DNA from: Aporrectodea caliginosa
Lineage: Eukaryota > Annelida > Clitellata > Crassiclitellata > Lumbricidae
Direction: 5' to 3'
Assembly: GCA_020284085.1 (NCBI GenBank)
Contig: JACEVL010000832.1
Location: 741,001 to 805,000 of the forward strand
Length of the DNA: 64,000 nucleotides
Under the pieces are notes generated by a model. It was not told the DNA's origin. It did not search any database and saw nothing but the letters and a program-made list of their open reading frames with translations. A program made the translations under genes and the position numbers. This document shows, in pieces, positions 44,526 through 57,934 of the stretch. The first letter of the stretch is position 1, and the number at the start of each line of letters is the position of its first letter.

Positions 44526-47500
44526 ATGCATACGTGCATACATACATTTCCAGTGTGTCCATTTTGCTCATCTTGCGTATCACCAGAGTATAATACCTCA
44601 GACGGTGCGGATACTACTTTACCTTGCACTAAGAACTATTCTAATGAACTACTGTTTACTAATGGTCTACTCAAACCTAGCAGATTCGAATTATTAAAGG
44701 GTGAAACCAAGCACAAACCCCTGATCAATAACAAAGAACTGGACCCTGATAGCAATTATTATAGCAATTACTATACTGAAATTGTAAATGACTCTAAATA
44801 CTATAGCCCGACCCAGGTTGCTCATAAATTTGCTAATAGCCCCCCTCCTTTTCAATTTTACATTTAAATTGCAGAAGCATTGCCTCAAAAATTAGTGAAA
44901 TTCAACTCCTACTGCACCAACTACCGGTTAATATCTTAGCGGTCACTGAAACCTGGCTTACTGATGCTGCTGCTGAAACCCTCTACATTCCAGGATATAA
45001 ATTCATTCATAAAAGCCGTGGCGATACTAGAGGAGGTGGAATTGGCTTTCTTGTACAAGATAATATTGAGTTTAACAAAATTGACCTACTACCCCTTAGC
45101 TCCTCATCTTATGAAAGTATGTTCATTAACATCTCATGCAGTAAAGGCGCTGACATGCTTATAGGCGTAATTTACAGACCACCAGGTACTAAACTAGAAA
45201 TATTCAACGCTGAAATTGAAACACTATTAATCACTCTAAACACCAAAAAATATGCCAATAAAAAAGCATTTCTAACTGGCGACTTCAACATTGATATTTT
45301 AGCCTCCCAAGCTCATTTACCTACCGGGGCCTTTATTGACTGTATGCTCATGCACCACTTCTTACCTCTTATCCTGCAACCTACAAGAATTACTGACTCT
45401 TCCGCCACACTGATAGACAACATATTCACCAACTCCCATGACGGAATACTTGAATCTGCCATACTTACAGCTGACATATCTGACCACCTTCCAGTCATAA
45501 CTTGGATTAATACCACTCCAACGAACTTTAATAACCTAAGGAACTTGAAAATGACCCGCACATTCTCGAATGACAATATTACATACTTCAGAAGCTTATT
45601 AGATAATACCGATTGGAATCCAGTACTCGACCTCTGTGCACGCAACGAACCCGACCTATCCTACAAGGCTTTTGTTGATACCTTCAAAGCTGCTTACAAT
45701 ACGGCATTTCCATTACGTCCTGAAAACCTATCTAAAAAAAACACTATGCAACAGCCCTGGATGACGTCAGCTTTACTCAAATCCACTAAAACTAAGCAAA
45801 AATTATACAAGAAGTTTATTAAGAATCCTACCATAGAAAATAAAACCATTTTTACTAACTATCGTAATAAATATAAATTAATTAGAATTAAAACAGAACA
45901 AACCTATTATGCTAGCGAATTCACAAAATATAATAATGACATTAAGAAAACCTGGCAAATTATTAGAAAACTAGTCAAAACTAATAACAGAGACACTTAG
46001 ATAAAGGAAATAAAACTTGAGGATGAACTAGTAACTGATCCTGAAACCATGGCTGCCAAATTCAATGAATATTTCACTGGTCTTGCACAAGTCCTATCTG
46101 ATAAAATCTCCCCCTCTGAGAAACACTTTCGAGCCTTCATGCCTCCCTCCTCTGTCAGCTCTTTTGTCCTCTTACCTACTAATCCGCTTGAACTAATCAA
46201 CATAAGTAAAACTCTTAAATCTACTCACAGCTCAGGCTGTGATGACATCGATCCTTATATAACGTCTCAAGTCATGGACCTCCTGGTTGCTCCATTTGCT
46301 GAAGTTATAAACTGCTCATTGAGTGAAGGAATGGTACCGTTAGAAATTAAGATGGCCAGAGTTCTACCAATCTATAAACAAGGAAATAAATCCGAAATAG
46401 CCAATTACCGACCAATCTCTATACTACCTTTTTTCTCAAAATTTTATGAAAAAGTACTGTATGACCGCCTATTCTCCTACAGTAAGCAAAAGAATATCCT
46501 GTACCCCTTCAGCACGGCTTCCAACCAGCGCACTCAACATCTATGTCCCTAATTGACATCCAAGATAAAATTTCTTCTGCTATTGATAACAACGAATATT
46601 CCCTAGGTATCTTTTTAGACCTAGCAAAGGCCTTTGACACTGTCGATCATAAGATTCTCTTGACTAAACTTGAACACTATAAAATTAGGAGTACTGCCTT
46701 AAACTGGTTTAAAAGCTACTTGTCAACTCGCCAACAGCAAGTTTCTTGTAATCACGTTCTATCCAACTTTTTACCCATTAACTATGGGGTGCCCCAGGGT
46801 TCTATCCTTGGTCCCCTTCTTTTTTTAATATACATAAATGACCTACCCAACTCATCCACTCTTTTACACTACATTCTTTTCGCAGTTGATACGAATGTTT
46901 TCCTGTCTCATGCCTCTTATGACCGCTTAATCAAAATTGCCAGCCAAGAATTAAAGGCAGCAACTGACTGGTTTAAGGCTAATAAATTATCGCTTAATCT
47001 CACTAAAACCAACTTTATAGTATTCAGATCTAATAAAAAGCAAATATCACCCAGCACGAATCACATTACTATAGATGGAGTAAATATCCCCCAAGTAAAC
47101 TCATCTAAATTCCTCGGTGTCCATATGGATCAACACCTAAAATGGAACACACATATTGATGAAATTAATAAAAAAAATAACTAAGAGTATTGGCATCCTT
47201 AACCGGATATCTTACTTGCTACCATCTCAGATACTGATCAACCTATACTACACACTCATCTATCCATATTTCACCTATTGTAATCTTATCTGGACCTCCA
47301 CTTATTCCACTCACTTAAACAAATTAAAAATAGCACACAAAAAAGCACTACGAATTATAACCAAATCTCCTGTAAACTCTCACACTCAACCTCTGTTTCA
47401 TGAACTTAAACTCCTAAGTATTACACAAATAAGGTTCACTCAGACCTGTGAATTTATGTTTAAGTACCACAATAAACTCTTACCACCTGCATTCATCGAC

Positions 47501-47706
47501 TACTTCCCCCCATCCAATCTACCACCCTTACAAGAAGCAAACATGATTATAAACTAATACTCTTAAGAACTAACACCCGCAAATTATCTATTAAGTATCA
47601 AGGCCCTCTACTATGGAATAACCTACCTCCTAGTATCCGTACCTGCAGCACCCTTCCATGGTTTAAGCGTCTGTTACGAGCACACACACTGGAGCTTGTA
47701 TTATAG
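44526..47706 (+). pseudogene. LINE ORF2: endonuclease and reverse transcriptase, broken
   Basis: After a frameshift near 44850 the endonuclease starts at SILHLNCRSI and shows TETWL, GVIYRPPG, GDFNIDIL and DISDHLPV. A TAG at 45998-46000 interrupts the frame. The reverse transcriptase follows with NYRPISILPF, then a frameshift near 46520, then FLDLAKAFDTVDH (block A) and GVPQGSILGPLLF (block B). The catalytic block C reads FAVDTN, where FADDTN is normal, so one catalytic aspartate is lost. Another frameshift near 47170 leads to the C-terminus, and GPLLWNNLPPSIR closes the protein at 47706. It cannot be active. Confidence 0.88.
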
Positions 47707-48096
47707 TCTTTAGTTTTTAGTTAAGTCCTTATTCACTATTGTAAACCTTTTTCACTTTTTCTTTACCGCCTCTATCACACAAGTCAGTGTTCCCCTTATT
47801 TCTGTTTATCAATAACCTCCGTCATCTTTCAATTATTTTACTGTACTATCTTAGGCCCCCTCTTAGCGGGACTCGTCCCTTTGGGGTGCCTATTTGCTCC
47901 CACTCCACTCTACTCGTGCTAGCTCTTTGTAACTTATCTTGACTTGTGTTTAACTGGTTTTACTTTTCGTTGATCATTTTACTTCTTCATTTCTCATACA
48001 TGTTGTACCTTTTAACTATGTTAGAGCTGTGTTTAATCATTATGTTTGTTATGTTGTTGGGATCAATAAATTGAATTGAATTGAATTGAATTGAAT
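44526..48096 (+). mobile_element. LINE with APE endonuclease and reverse transcriptase, inactive
   Basis: A long LINE copy covering the endonuclease, reverse transcriptase and 3' untranslated region. It ends in ATTGA pentanucleotide repeats at 48071-48096 (TTGAATTGAATTGAATTGAA). The 5' end is not defined: the frame at 44526-44867 runs into the endonuclease by a frameshift. No target duplication could be fixed. It is a single-family relic of the CR1/L2 type by domain order and tail. Confidence 0.85.
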
Positions 48097-48860
48097 AAAT
48101 ATGTGCACAAACATACATAAATGTATACATGCAGCCATAAATACATACATACTCACATAAATGCAAATACATGCACACATGAATACATGCTTACCTATGA
48201 TACATACCTACATACAGAGAGACTTAGATGCATGCATACATGCCTGAAAACACACAGGGTGGAGCTTCTTACTGCTGGATCATTTATAAATCGCTTGTGT
48301 TATTGCCCAACGATTTGCTTTCACGCTATACATCCATTGAAACAGACAGTGAAAGAGAGAAAGAGAGAGACAGAAACAAAAACAGAGACAGAACAGAGGC
48401 AGAGGCAGAGACAGAGAAATTTCAACAGAGACAGGGAGAGATCGCAAATCGCAGTCTAGTGCAATATGTGCCATATATAATTAAACGCATGCCACTGAAA
48501 GACTTTCAATCGTTATGCATAGCTGTGAGTTCGCTGCTGTTTTTACTCCGACTACAATTATAATTATCGGATCGTTTCCAACGCTCTTGTCCGAACTCCG
48601 AAGCACCTCGCTAGCGATCCAGAGTGCGCTCCGGTTAATCTTGGAACACAGCCGCCATGGACAGGCTGCTGCATAGGCCTACATACTGCAGTCAGTTATT
48701 TATTTGTCCGAGTCAGAAATAAGCGGACTGGGACTGGCGGATGAACACGGGAAGGCTATTACGTGCAGATATATAAAGCTACATGAGTTATAGGAGGATA
48801 TAGAGCACAAGTGATTCATGTGACGCAAATTATTCTAATCTACTATAACGACTTCTGTAG
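48097..48860. other. Unassigned, with ACAT- and GACAGA-rich tracts
   Basis: ATAC-rich sequence at 48100-48245 and GAGACAGA-rich at 48350-48430. Otherwise nothing visible. Confidence 0.5.
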
Positions 48861-48869
48861 CCCCGTTAT

Positions 48870-49095
48870 CATGATGCCCAATAAATCAGGCGATGGTCGC
48901 TTCGAGTGAAATCGCAATAAAGGTCATAATCCACAGAAAAGCAAGGTTTAAAAGTCCGATAGATCAGGGAAACCATAAGCCAGGCTACGGTGGGTATGCG
49001 AGTTGAAAGAGAGGAGTCATAATGTTTAGACCCGAATGACATCGGGTAGTCAAGGTCGCCGCCCCCTTCGCTCTGCAGAGAACTGAGAGAAGAGG
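48870..49095 (-). repeat. Diverged LINE 3'-like repeat, minus strand, copy 1
   Basis: Aligns loosely with 52215-52450 (TCATAATCCACAGAAAAGCA against TCATAACCCATTAGAAAAGC, then AAACCATAAG in both). The reverse strand has weak coding traces ending in DHRLI. Confidence 0.45.
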
Positions 49096-49759
49096 GTGCT
49101 CTTAGTCCCATTTGCACGAAATTCAACTATATGCAGAATTGAGTCTGTTCCGTGGTGGGTCCAGTGCTCTGGAGTGGGATACACATTAGCTACGCCTGCT
49201 TCCTGGGATTCTTACTGAAGTTGTGTTTATTGAACTCAAAACTGTACTTTTTGGACGTGCTTAATGATGAACTAAGTAAGTAAAATTATATTCATGTAGA
49301 TTCTCTTACCCCAGGGGCGTCTTACAACACTGCCTTTCATGGCAGCGCTATTAAAGTGCCCTGAAATAATGGATGATTGATTGAATGAGTGAGTAAATGA
49401 GTGTATTAATGGGAGCACGAGTGAATGAATTAATGAACGAACGAATGATTGATTGAATATATTTACACATGTATGTGAATGGTTTTCTCTTATAGGCCTA
49501 TTTTGCCGAGAATATAGACCACGGGTTGAAATTCTTGCCTGTGTTGACATTTTTGCGGACATCTTGGTTGTAAATTGTAATGATGAATTCGGCGCTCTCT
49601 TTAATTTCAAATCTAACTTTGTTTGCAATATGGACAAAAATGTTTCGCAGTATCTACTCTTGATATTGTTTTCGTATCACTGCACCGTTACATCCTACGA
49701 CTGTTCTCTGCCTTCGAGCGTAATAATGAAACAATGAGAGCTTATACATGCGACGCGTT

Positions 49760-49985
49760 ACATTACATAATGTATCTAAATAACATTAAAATCACACAAC
49801 AATGTGATACATCACATCAAATCCTATTATGTGATATCGCTTCACGTCACATCACGTCACATGACATTAAATGACATCGAATCATATATTATTTGACATT
49901 CATTAAAGTCACGCACCAGGTCATACGTCACAACATCCAAACACATCGATTTCAGCCACATCACACGTCATGTAGTTGACATGAC
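49760..49985 (+). repeat. Degenerate CACATCA/TCACATG repeats
   Basis: Many irregular copies of CACATC, ACGTCACAT and ACATCA. No clear period. Confidence 0.55.
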
Positions 49986-50239
49986 AACAGACACCTGATA
50001 ATTGAATTGCATTGTGCTGTTTCCTAAATGAATGAAGGCAACAGCTGTTCGCAGTTTGAGGTGCATTGTAACATTGTTATTGACAGTTCAAGCTCTGATT
50101 GTGTGGGTTGGACTATGGAGTACAGCAGGTGTTAATTAGACCAGAGTTTTTCAGTAAAAACATTCATTCAATAAGCGCTTTCAACTGTACCCTGTACAAA
50201 CATTTTGTGTTCATTTGACAGCAATTTGGGTTTTACTTT

Positions 50240-50532
50240 TTCATTCGACTACCTCCTTTGTTCGTTGAGTCTTTACCATTCAATCATTTGGTCTCTCACT
50301 TTTACTGAGTTTCCCACTTTCACTCATTTAGTCTCTCACTTTCACTTATTTGGTCTCTCACTTCTTACGCAGTCTCTCACTTCCACTCATTTATTCTCTC
50401 ACTCTTACTCAGTCTCTCATTTTCACTCATTTAGTCTCTCACCTTTACTCATTTAGTCTCTCTCTTTTACTCGGTCTCTCACTTCCACTCATCTAGTGTC
50501 TCACTTTATCTCAGTCTCTCACTTTCACTCAT
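50240..50532 (+). repeat. About 22-bp minisatellite
   Basis: Tandem TCTCTCACTTTCACTCATTT-like units with length variation, CT-rich. A SINE lies in its right part and the array resumes at 50752. Confidence 0.85.
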
Positions 50533-50751
50533 AAATTAAATTGTTTCGGCTTAACGACACTTTTTCATATCGAAGATGATTAGTGTCGGAGGCAGAAAGC
50601 AACCTCGTACTCCACGTTTAAATTGCGACCGAGCCACCCGCAGTAAAGATCCGAGAAATTAATCTCTGATAAACCGACCCGACCGGGAAGCGAACCCGGG
50701 GCGCCGGCGTGACGAGCGGGCTACCAGCCCACTCGGCCACTCAGGATCTCT
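50533..50751 (-). mobile_element. tRNA-headed SINE inserted in a minisatellite, minus strand
   Basis: The reverse strand has TGGCCGAGTGG as box A and GGTTCGCTTCC as box B, spaced as in tRNA genes. A body follows that ends in GTGTCGTTAAGCCGAAACAA. ACTTTCACTCAT flanks both sides (50521-50532, 50752-50763), but this is also the minisatellite unit, so it is not proof of a target duplication. Confidence 0.8.
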
Positions 50752-51214
50752 ACTTTCACTCATTTATTCTTCTTTCTATTTATAGCCTCTTTGTACCTAA
50801 CAACACCTCCCTTCCTTCCTTCCCTCCCGAACGTTCTCTCTAAAGCCACGTCGACGCTGTTCAAATATTTACCTAACTCGTAGCCACCCGTTTGTGACAG
50901 CGTGTAGGAAAAGGAGAGGGAGGCGGGAAGTAAGACCGGGAAAACGAGTAGTGCACGGAGGTAGGAACGAGAGGATGGGAAAGGAAAGCGACAGATGAAG
51001 TTGTAATTGTAATTACTTATTGTATTTGTAATAATGACGATTTATATAGTATTGTCGGTAGCAAGCTACTTCTAGGATGCTTTACAAACACTGTCTAATG
51101 TTAGTTCAAATATTACTAATGCTCGGAGTTATGTTACAAGTACATTTTAAACTGCTTTGTAAAAACATGAAGGCTTTTGACTTTCTGAATGAGGTGTGTG
51201 TGTATTTACTAGCT

Positions 51215-51305
51215 GTGTGGTAACAAAGACCATTAGCGTCGCCCTCCTCCTTTATCCAGGCTAGGGACTGGCACTGTCAGAAAGCGAACAGTGGCGGAGT
51301 TCAGA
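51215..51305 (-). repeat. Short dispersed repeat, copy 3, minus strand
   Basis: The reverse strand has AACTCCGCCACTG, CAGTGCCAGTCCCTAGCCTG and GATAAAGGAGGAGGGCGAC, matching 21893-22020 closely. Confidence 0.6.
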
Positions 51306-51574
51306 GTGATGTGCATGATGACTTTAACGTCGTTAAAGGGTTAACAGCGACTGGGAAACCGATGCAGCTCGTCGTTAAAGTGTTAAAGACTGTTGGTAAG
51401 CTGGAGGGGAGACTGGCCGGAATATGAAGGATTTCTAGGCATTGAGAATGTAGTTTGTGAGCCTTTGATGAGTTGCTCCCGAAGAAGCGTTATATAAACT
51501 GTGATTACAATTGCAGTTACATGGTCGAGGGTAAGTCTGGAGCGAATTATATAGATATCAACCAATCAATCATC

Positions 51575-51880
51575 AATCCGAATTTACATAGCGCCTCCTC
51601 AAAAGATTCCTACTCGGAGGCGAATATAGACAGACGTTGACTTCTTCAAGTGAAGCTTTTATGTGGAAAACACAAAAGCGTTAGAAGTAATTCAATGTCA
51701 TGTAACAAAACATTTATATATCGCCACTCTCCAAATTCGCTGCTTGCATGGTTATCTAACACTGTTCTAAACAACAATTGAACAGAAACTGCGTGCTGTG
51801 CTGAATCAAATGCACCAGTAAGTATAAGCATAGTTTCCTTGAAGAGGCGCTATATAAATTCCCGAATGAATGAATTTTAA
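51575..51880. repeat. Two LINE/SINE-type tails in opposite orientation
   Basis: ATAGCGCCTCCTCAAAAGAT at 51588 is a minus-strand tail. TTGAAGAGGCGCTATATAAA at 51839 with a GAAT tail is a plus-strand tail. The sequence between is not recognised. Confidence 0.5.
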
Positions 51881-52204
51881 GGAGGATTGTTCCAAGAGGA
51901 AGGTCAGAAGTGGAATACAAAGCTCTATAGTGTTAGTGTATAGTGGCGCAGTGCCAACCATCACTGATCGTACAGATCACAAGAATATTATACCGAGCAA
52001 TGACAACGATATGTCCATCGTTCATTTCACTGATCGTCTGCAGTCACTTCAATGTACTGATAATAACGGACAACTCGAAACTTTAAGTTCAATCGGCTAT
52101 ACGTCTGTTTGTTATTAAAAACAACAACCATAAAAATTCCCGAAGATGCCGACCACCTTCTCTTGGACCTAATAGTCTAATTCAATTACTTATATATAGT
52201 CTAG

Positions 52205-52455
52205 GTAATTAATTATATAGCGCCCTCATCATAATGCATTGACTATCAATCGATGATCGCTATACAAGTGAAGTCGTAGTGAAAGTGACAGAAAGTCATA
52301 ACCCATTAGAAAAGCCAGATCGAAATCCATTAAGTCAGATAAACCATAAGTCGAGCTGCGAATGTTAATCAAGTTGAACAGATGCTTTTTAAGTTTAACT
52401 CTGAATGATATTACAGAACACAAAACGGATGACAATGTAAGATGAGACAAACACC
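52205..52455 (-). pseudogene. LINE 3'-end relic, minus strand, copy 2
   Basis: The reverse strand has FRVKLKKHLFNLINIRSS, a LINE C-terminal pattern, and ends DHRLI then a GGGCGCTATATAATTAA tail at about 52205-52225. Aligns loosely with 48870-49095. Confidence 0.5.
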
Positions 52456-52999
52456 CACGGATGGAAAACAGAGAAGAAACTGTAGATTTCAGTTACCAGT
52501 CTGACAGGCTCCAAGTTCCTCTGCATCCGTTTACGTGTGCGTATGCATGCGCCCCGTCGTCTATTCGACCGATATTTCTCCGTGCGTAAGGGCAGAATCT
52601 CGGTTGCCTTCGATGGGCAAGCGTTGGGTGGCGCAGGGCGCTTTGACGGTCGGCGCAGACGAGGCAGAAACGCGGGATTCAAACGACAGTTGTTCAGTCG
52701 AGAAATCCTACGGACACAGACTGAGAGACGCACAAGCGACGTTCAGTTCAAGTCCGAAGATAATATTAAGTCGGAGATGTTCGGACTGAAACTTCGTGTT
52801 TGGAGTTATACAGTGGAGGAAGGGCAAGAGTAGGAGAAGTAGGAGTGGAAGCAGGAGGAGGAGTAGGAGAGGAGAAAGGAGTGCAGAAAAACAGACTTAG
52901 TTTTGCAAGTGAACGTGGAGCTTTAAACTGGCGGTGAAGAACGAGTGACGTACCATGAATAAGGTAATTGCAGATGATCAGCAAATCATCATCAATTCA

Positions 53000-53085
53000 A
53001 GCGTTGTCGTCGTCGTCATCATCATCATCACTATAATCATCCTCATAATCATCATCATCATAATCATCATTATCATCACTGATTC
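53000..53085 (+). repeat. ATC trinucleotide repeat
   Basis: CATCATCATC tracts with TAATC interruptions. Confidence 0.85.
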
Positions 53086-53814
53086 ACATTTCTGTGTGAC
53101 CTTGCGTGCGTTACAAATTTAATTAATTAATAATAATCATTGTCATTGTCTTTTTTAATGTCTCAGTTTTATTCTTTTTCTACTTAGAACCGCAGTCCTG
53201 CGCTCTACTTTTCACGCACTTTTTCACGCACTTTTGTTTTCACCATAAACTAGAAGGCAATAATATTGGCTATTTAACGTCCAAAATTATGCGCCCATCG
53301 TAGCATATCGTTTCATCGGCAAATTAATTTCAACGTTATTTCAACGTTATTCGATGTTAATTATGCTTAAAACAACCAGAAACTAAAGTTTGTAGTGAGA
53401 AACATGAATAACATGAAGATAAAGCTGGTATTCGCGGACTTTGGTAGCATTTCGAATGGTCGTTTGCTATGATAAACACGTTCTAAATAACAGTTTCTGC
53501 TGTGAAGCTGTCAATTTTAACGCATTATAAAACTACTGGTATACCCACTTCGTAAAAGACCGTCTGTATTTTTCATTTAGGACGATGAAACGATAGGTCA
53601 TAATGGTGGAATAATTTGGGATGCTAAAACGATAGATTACCATAATGTTTATCTCCCTCAGCAAATAGACATCTATCAATGGCCTATCTCTCGAGAATAA
53701 TTTTATTCATACAATTTAATACAACTGCATTTGATATTGCCATTCTTCCTAAGTTCAGATGTCCACACGCCTCTATGAAGCAGATGCAATTATATTTCAG
53801 AATAATTGTGCGCG

Positions 53815-53935
53815 AAGGACTTACTCATGGCCCCTACATAGTAACCGTCTCGGACGAGGATCAAACCCGTACTCACCGCGTTACAGGCCGACCGCTTTAA
53901 CCAATTGGACACCGTGCCACACAATTTTCAAGTCA
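53815..53935 (-). mobile_element. tRNA-headed SINE fragment, minus strand
   Basis: The reverse strand begins GTGTGGCACGGTGTCCAATT, with GGTTTGATCC as box B. The body beyond the head is short. Confidence 0.55.
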
Positions 53936-54064
53936 GTTTCCTGAAAGAGACTGATAGCTCTGTGGGTACGTTAAGGTTTAAAATTGGGACTAATAATCTA
54001 TAAAATATTAAACTGTGGCAAAATACAATGCTTAAAATCAATCCTCATTTCCAAGATTTGTTAT

Positions 54065-54385
54065 TATTCGTCGGAAGTTCCTTCTCTGCCACACCTAAAA
54101 CTAGGACTGTTCTTGGTGAACAAGCCTTTCCAGTTGCTGGACCTTGATTTTTTTAAACTCTCTCCCTATACCTGTTTGCTCTACTCAGTCGCTTATGTCA
54201 TTTTGTTCTTAACTTAATACTCACCTTCTAAAATTTATAATCCACCATAGACTGTCTCTCTATTTCAAAGTACTGATCTTCTGATTGTTGACATGATTAT
54301 GGCTTGGTTCTGGCGCGCCATCGGTTGATGCCTTTTGCGTTAGACACCGGCGCAATAGAAGTTGCTAATTACATTCTAATGACAC
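54065..54385 (+). pseudogene. LINE 3'-end relic, plus strand
   Basis: AAAACTAGGACTGTTCTTGG and GAACAAGCCTTTCCAGTTGC are C-terminal codons. The end is GCGCGCCATCGGTTGATGCC with CCGGCGCAATAGAAGTT, as at 28740-29260. Confidence 0.6.
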
Positions 54386-55055
54386 TTGTGTCTAAATAAA
54401 AATAATTTCATGCCGCACTTCACTTGATGCGGTCTGTTGCAACACCTCTCTTCAGCTTATAGGCTATAAATGTGAATAGTTTGCAAGTTATGTAATTTGC
54501 TATAAAGTTAGGTCATTAAATCCTTTGGTCGGCTTCTGTTGGAGAGCGAACTGGCTAGAAACCAATTTTGCATTCTAGCCAGTCTCTTCGTGCTATGTTG
54601 ATAACTTCCATAAACCTTTGCTCAGCTAGATTAGTATAATAGTAGTAATAGGCTTATTATTCTGAGTAACCGCGTTTATGCGGAAAGTACGGGTAAGGCA
54701 CCCTGAGTTTCACTATGTATACTCGCATTTGCTTCGCGCCCCAAATTTAGATTGCTGACATTGCGGCGGAATAAATACCTTACACTTATAAAAATAACAG
54801 CAATAATACCAAGTCGTCCTTTGACTGAGTCTTGATCTTTTCAGCCTTCACCAATGTCGCTGTGGAGATTTATTTGGTTTTGATGGCCACCATGGCCTCG
54901 TTTGTAAATTGGTTTTCGGTCAATCCGCTCGTCATCATGCCGTCAATGATTAGTTCTCCTGAGCCCTACATAAAGCTGACGTTCCTAGTACTAAGGAACC
55001 AACAGGTTTATGTCGGTCAAATGGGAAAAACTTGACGGGACTACAATGGTTCCCA
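54386..55055. other. Unassigned
   Basis: No supported feature. Confidence 0.35.
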
Positions 55056-55059
55056 TGGT

Positions 55060-55375
55060 AGCAGGTGAATAGTTCGTATGGGACGCCACGGTTGTACATA
55101 CGGCCTATTGTGCGGTATCCTATATAAAGCTCGCAGCGCAAATTAAGAACAGACTGCCGTACATAAAACCGAAAAATACTCAAGGCTGCCATTCACAAAT
55201 CTTTTTCTACCCATCGCCTTCGAATCACTGGGACCAATTAATTCTGCCGAGGTTTCTTCATCTGTCTCCTTTTGACCATCTCTGGAGAGACACTTGACGT
55301 CCATTTCCTCTCTATCTCTATCAACGCTGTAATGTCATAGCATCTTGAGGCATGGTCATTGATGTTGCGAGGGTC
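55060..55375 (+). pseudogene. Fossil of a restriction-like-endonuclease LINE
   Basis: One frame gives VWDATVVHT and another LFLPIAFESLGPINS. Both are conserved in the C-terminus of the LINEs at 15507-18525 and 25191-25860 (VWDATVIDT and the FETLGP block). Heavily frameshifted. Confidence 0.65.
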
Positions 55376-55379
55376 GAGC

Positions 55380-57425
55380 CCTGATTTTCCAGATGCCCGT
55401 TAAAAGCGCCCTGTGTAATTATTTGCTTTTAAATATATCTAAAAAATAGTTATAACAGCTTGGGCGTAGATAATCACTTGTTGTTGGCTTTAGGGAAATC
55501 TATTCTGAAACATGAGATTCCACAAACTGAGTTATGACTCTGTGAAAGACAAATGAAAATCTCATTTTACAATCCACTATAGCCTATAGGCTGTTTTCCC
55601 ATCCTTGTCAATTATTCTTCACGCACAATTATTGCTCTGCAATATAATTGTTTATACACCGCCGAGGTGTGTGCACTTCTGAGCTTTGGGCCACCTTTGG
55701 AAGAAGGGCGATATCAGATGCAGTTGTATTGCATTGTATATATAGGTTGTTTTCCTATCCATGCCAATTGTCCTTTTGGGTTTTGACTGGATGACATGTT
55801 GCCTATCGCTTTTACCTCGAAGCGACCATCAATCGATAGATTTTCATGACCACAGCCGCGCTACAGACAGAAATTTTCCGCGTATTTCCATCACCTACTC
55901 CTCCGCGATTTTCTCTCTCGTGTTTATTTACGCGTATACGTTGATCGCGCACAAAATTTGTCAATAATAATGAAACGTTTAGCCGTCTACTGCAATCAAG
56001 TCTGTGTTTTGAGATGTTATTCGTTTCTGCGAAGAATTTCTTTTATAATCTGTGAGTGTCTGTCATAAACAACTGTTGAGTGACGTCAATTTGACTCCCT
56101 GACTTGTTAAAGGGAAGGGGTAGGTTGCCTTGGTGTCGGACTTCAGACCTACATGTATATATGTCGTCTGGGACCGAGAAATATCGGATTCAGTGAAGAG
56201 AGGGGCAAACAAAGTCTTGAGTTGCATCGCCTGTCAATCACGTTAATGTTCTATATCCAACTGGTTGGCCGTCAGCGAATACCTTTCCTGGTAAGATCTC
56301 CGAGTTCAAAAGATATCTGGAGATGTCCGCGTCTTCTTCCATCTACCAGGGGCTGCAGGACGGTGGGGCACCCGTGTGCAGGCCTACTCGGTGGCGGACC
56401 ACATTCACGCAATATTTGTAACCCTGTCCACTGTGTCAACTATCAGCTCTCGATGAGAACCTGTCTGGTTGACTCTACATGCATGCAAGAGTTCGCCACT
56501 TGTGACTTTTCTAGTTATTTTAGCATTATTTAGTTTATTTACTTGTTGATGACCTCTAGCTGTTGATGACCTTTGAAATAATTTATTAAGACTAGCGCAT
56601 TTTTTGTAAAAATTGCTTACCACAATTTCTTATCGCAATCTGTGGACAAGGAAAATAAAGGCGGCGGCGATAGTCGTGGTGTTGACAGACAAAAGCCTTC
56701 CCAATTTCGGATCAGCCTCTCAAAATATTGAAGCATTCCGGAAAATATTATTACATAAAGCAATGATTTGCTAAACAGTGCCATGTTTAGTGCCTAACTT
56801 TAGGCTTTCGTACTTTTTGTTTACCCACATTCAGTATTAGCTCCTATTGCAATAATTGTTACTGCAGTCCAGCCGCTGAATGCATAGTGGATAAGTGCAT
56901 AATTCGCTTATGCTCATAGAAGCTGGCCGGTTCCGTTTTACGGTATTTCAAAAAGAAGGCAACTCCGAGCATGTGCATATCGCACATGTGCTTAAGTCGG
57001 TTATATGCATAGCCGACTACTGTAGCAGGCCTGTTATGCATTGCTCTGTGTATATCAACGCCGCTTAATTGCATGGCAGCTTGGGACATTCTGGCAGTTG
57101 GCCTGTGGACAGCAAATGACTCCGGCTGTCCAGTGGTCTGTCGTAGCTGCATTGCATTCCATATCAGCAGGTGACGTAACATTGTCACCGGTCAACATTC
57201 CGGAACGCGTAAACCGTATCATAAAAATTCAGTTTGGATTTACTTTAACTGAATGGTTATTGACGGCTTCATAGTATGTAACTCCATCTCTGTTATTAAA
57301 ATACCAGTACATTAAGCCAAATTTTACACAGTATAAAAATTACGTGAACTTCTCTTATGCGCATAAGTCGGTTATGTGCATAAGTTCAAGGCATACCTGA
57401 GGCTATGCACTTAAGCGGCTTCGAC
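55380..57425. other. Unassigned
   Basis: No supported feature apart from an isolated GGGCGATATCAGATGCAG tail-like motif at 55706. A 126-codon plus-strand frame at 56153-56533 has no recognised domain. Confidence 0.4.
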
Positions 57426-57429
57426 TGTA

Positions 57430-57550
57430 TTAACTTCCATCGCGTCGGCATCAACCTATGGCGCACCAACACCAAGCCGCAATCTGGTCAATATCTAGAA
57501 GCTTAATCCGCTAAGACAAATCTCCGGTATGTTTTCCTATAATGTTGAAC
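57430..57550 (-). pseudogene. LINE 3'-end relic, minus strand
   Basis: The reverse strand reads GATTGCGGCTTGGTG, TGCGCCATAGGTTGATGCC and GACGCGATGGAAGTTAA, the shared end also found at 28740, 38450, 54065 and 58985. Confidence 0.55.
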
Positions 57551-57934
57551 CTGTTTCTATACCATAAAGAAGTCGCCCACAATCCGTAGTGGAGGCTCTC
57601 CGAAGAGGCCTATACTCGGGTCATTGAGTCGGTGAAGGTGAATCCTAAATAAGTTTTGAACTTCATCGCAGGGCACGCCATTTACTTCCCATCTGAGATC
57701 TGTAACAAACTATGATGCATTGTGAATAATTTGAATGCACTGATACAGATTTGTTTCTACTGATGCGCAAAACATTTATTGTTAGGATGTTATTTATATA
57801 CATGTACATCTTAAACTGTGTTTATTAGATGTCTGTACACCAAAGTGCGATTAGCAGTTGGCTAATAAAGAATATAATCATTTACTTAGTATTTTTGTTT
57901 ATTTATTATTTTTATTATTAGTAGTATTAGTATT

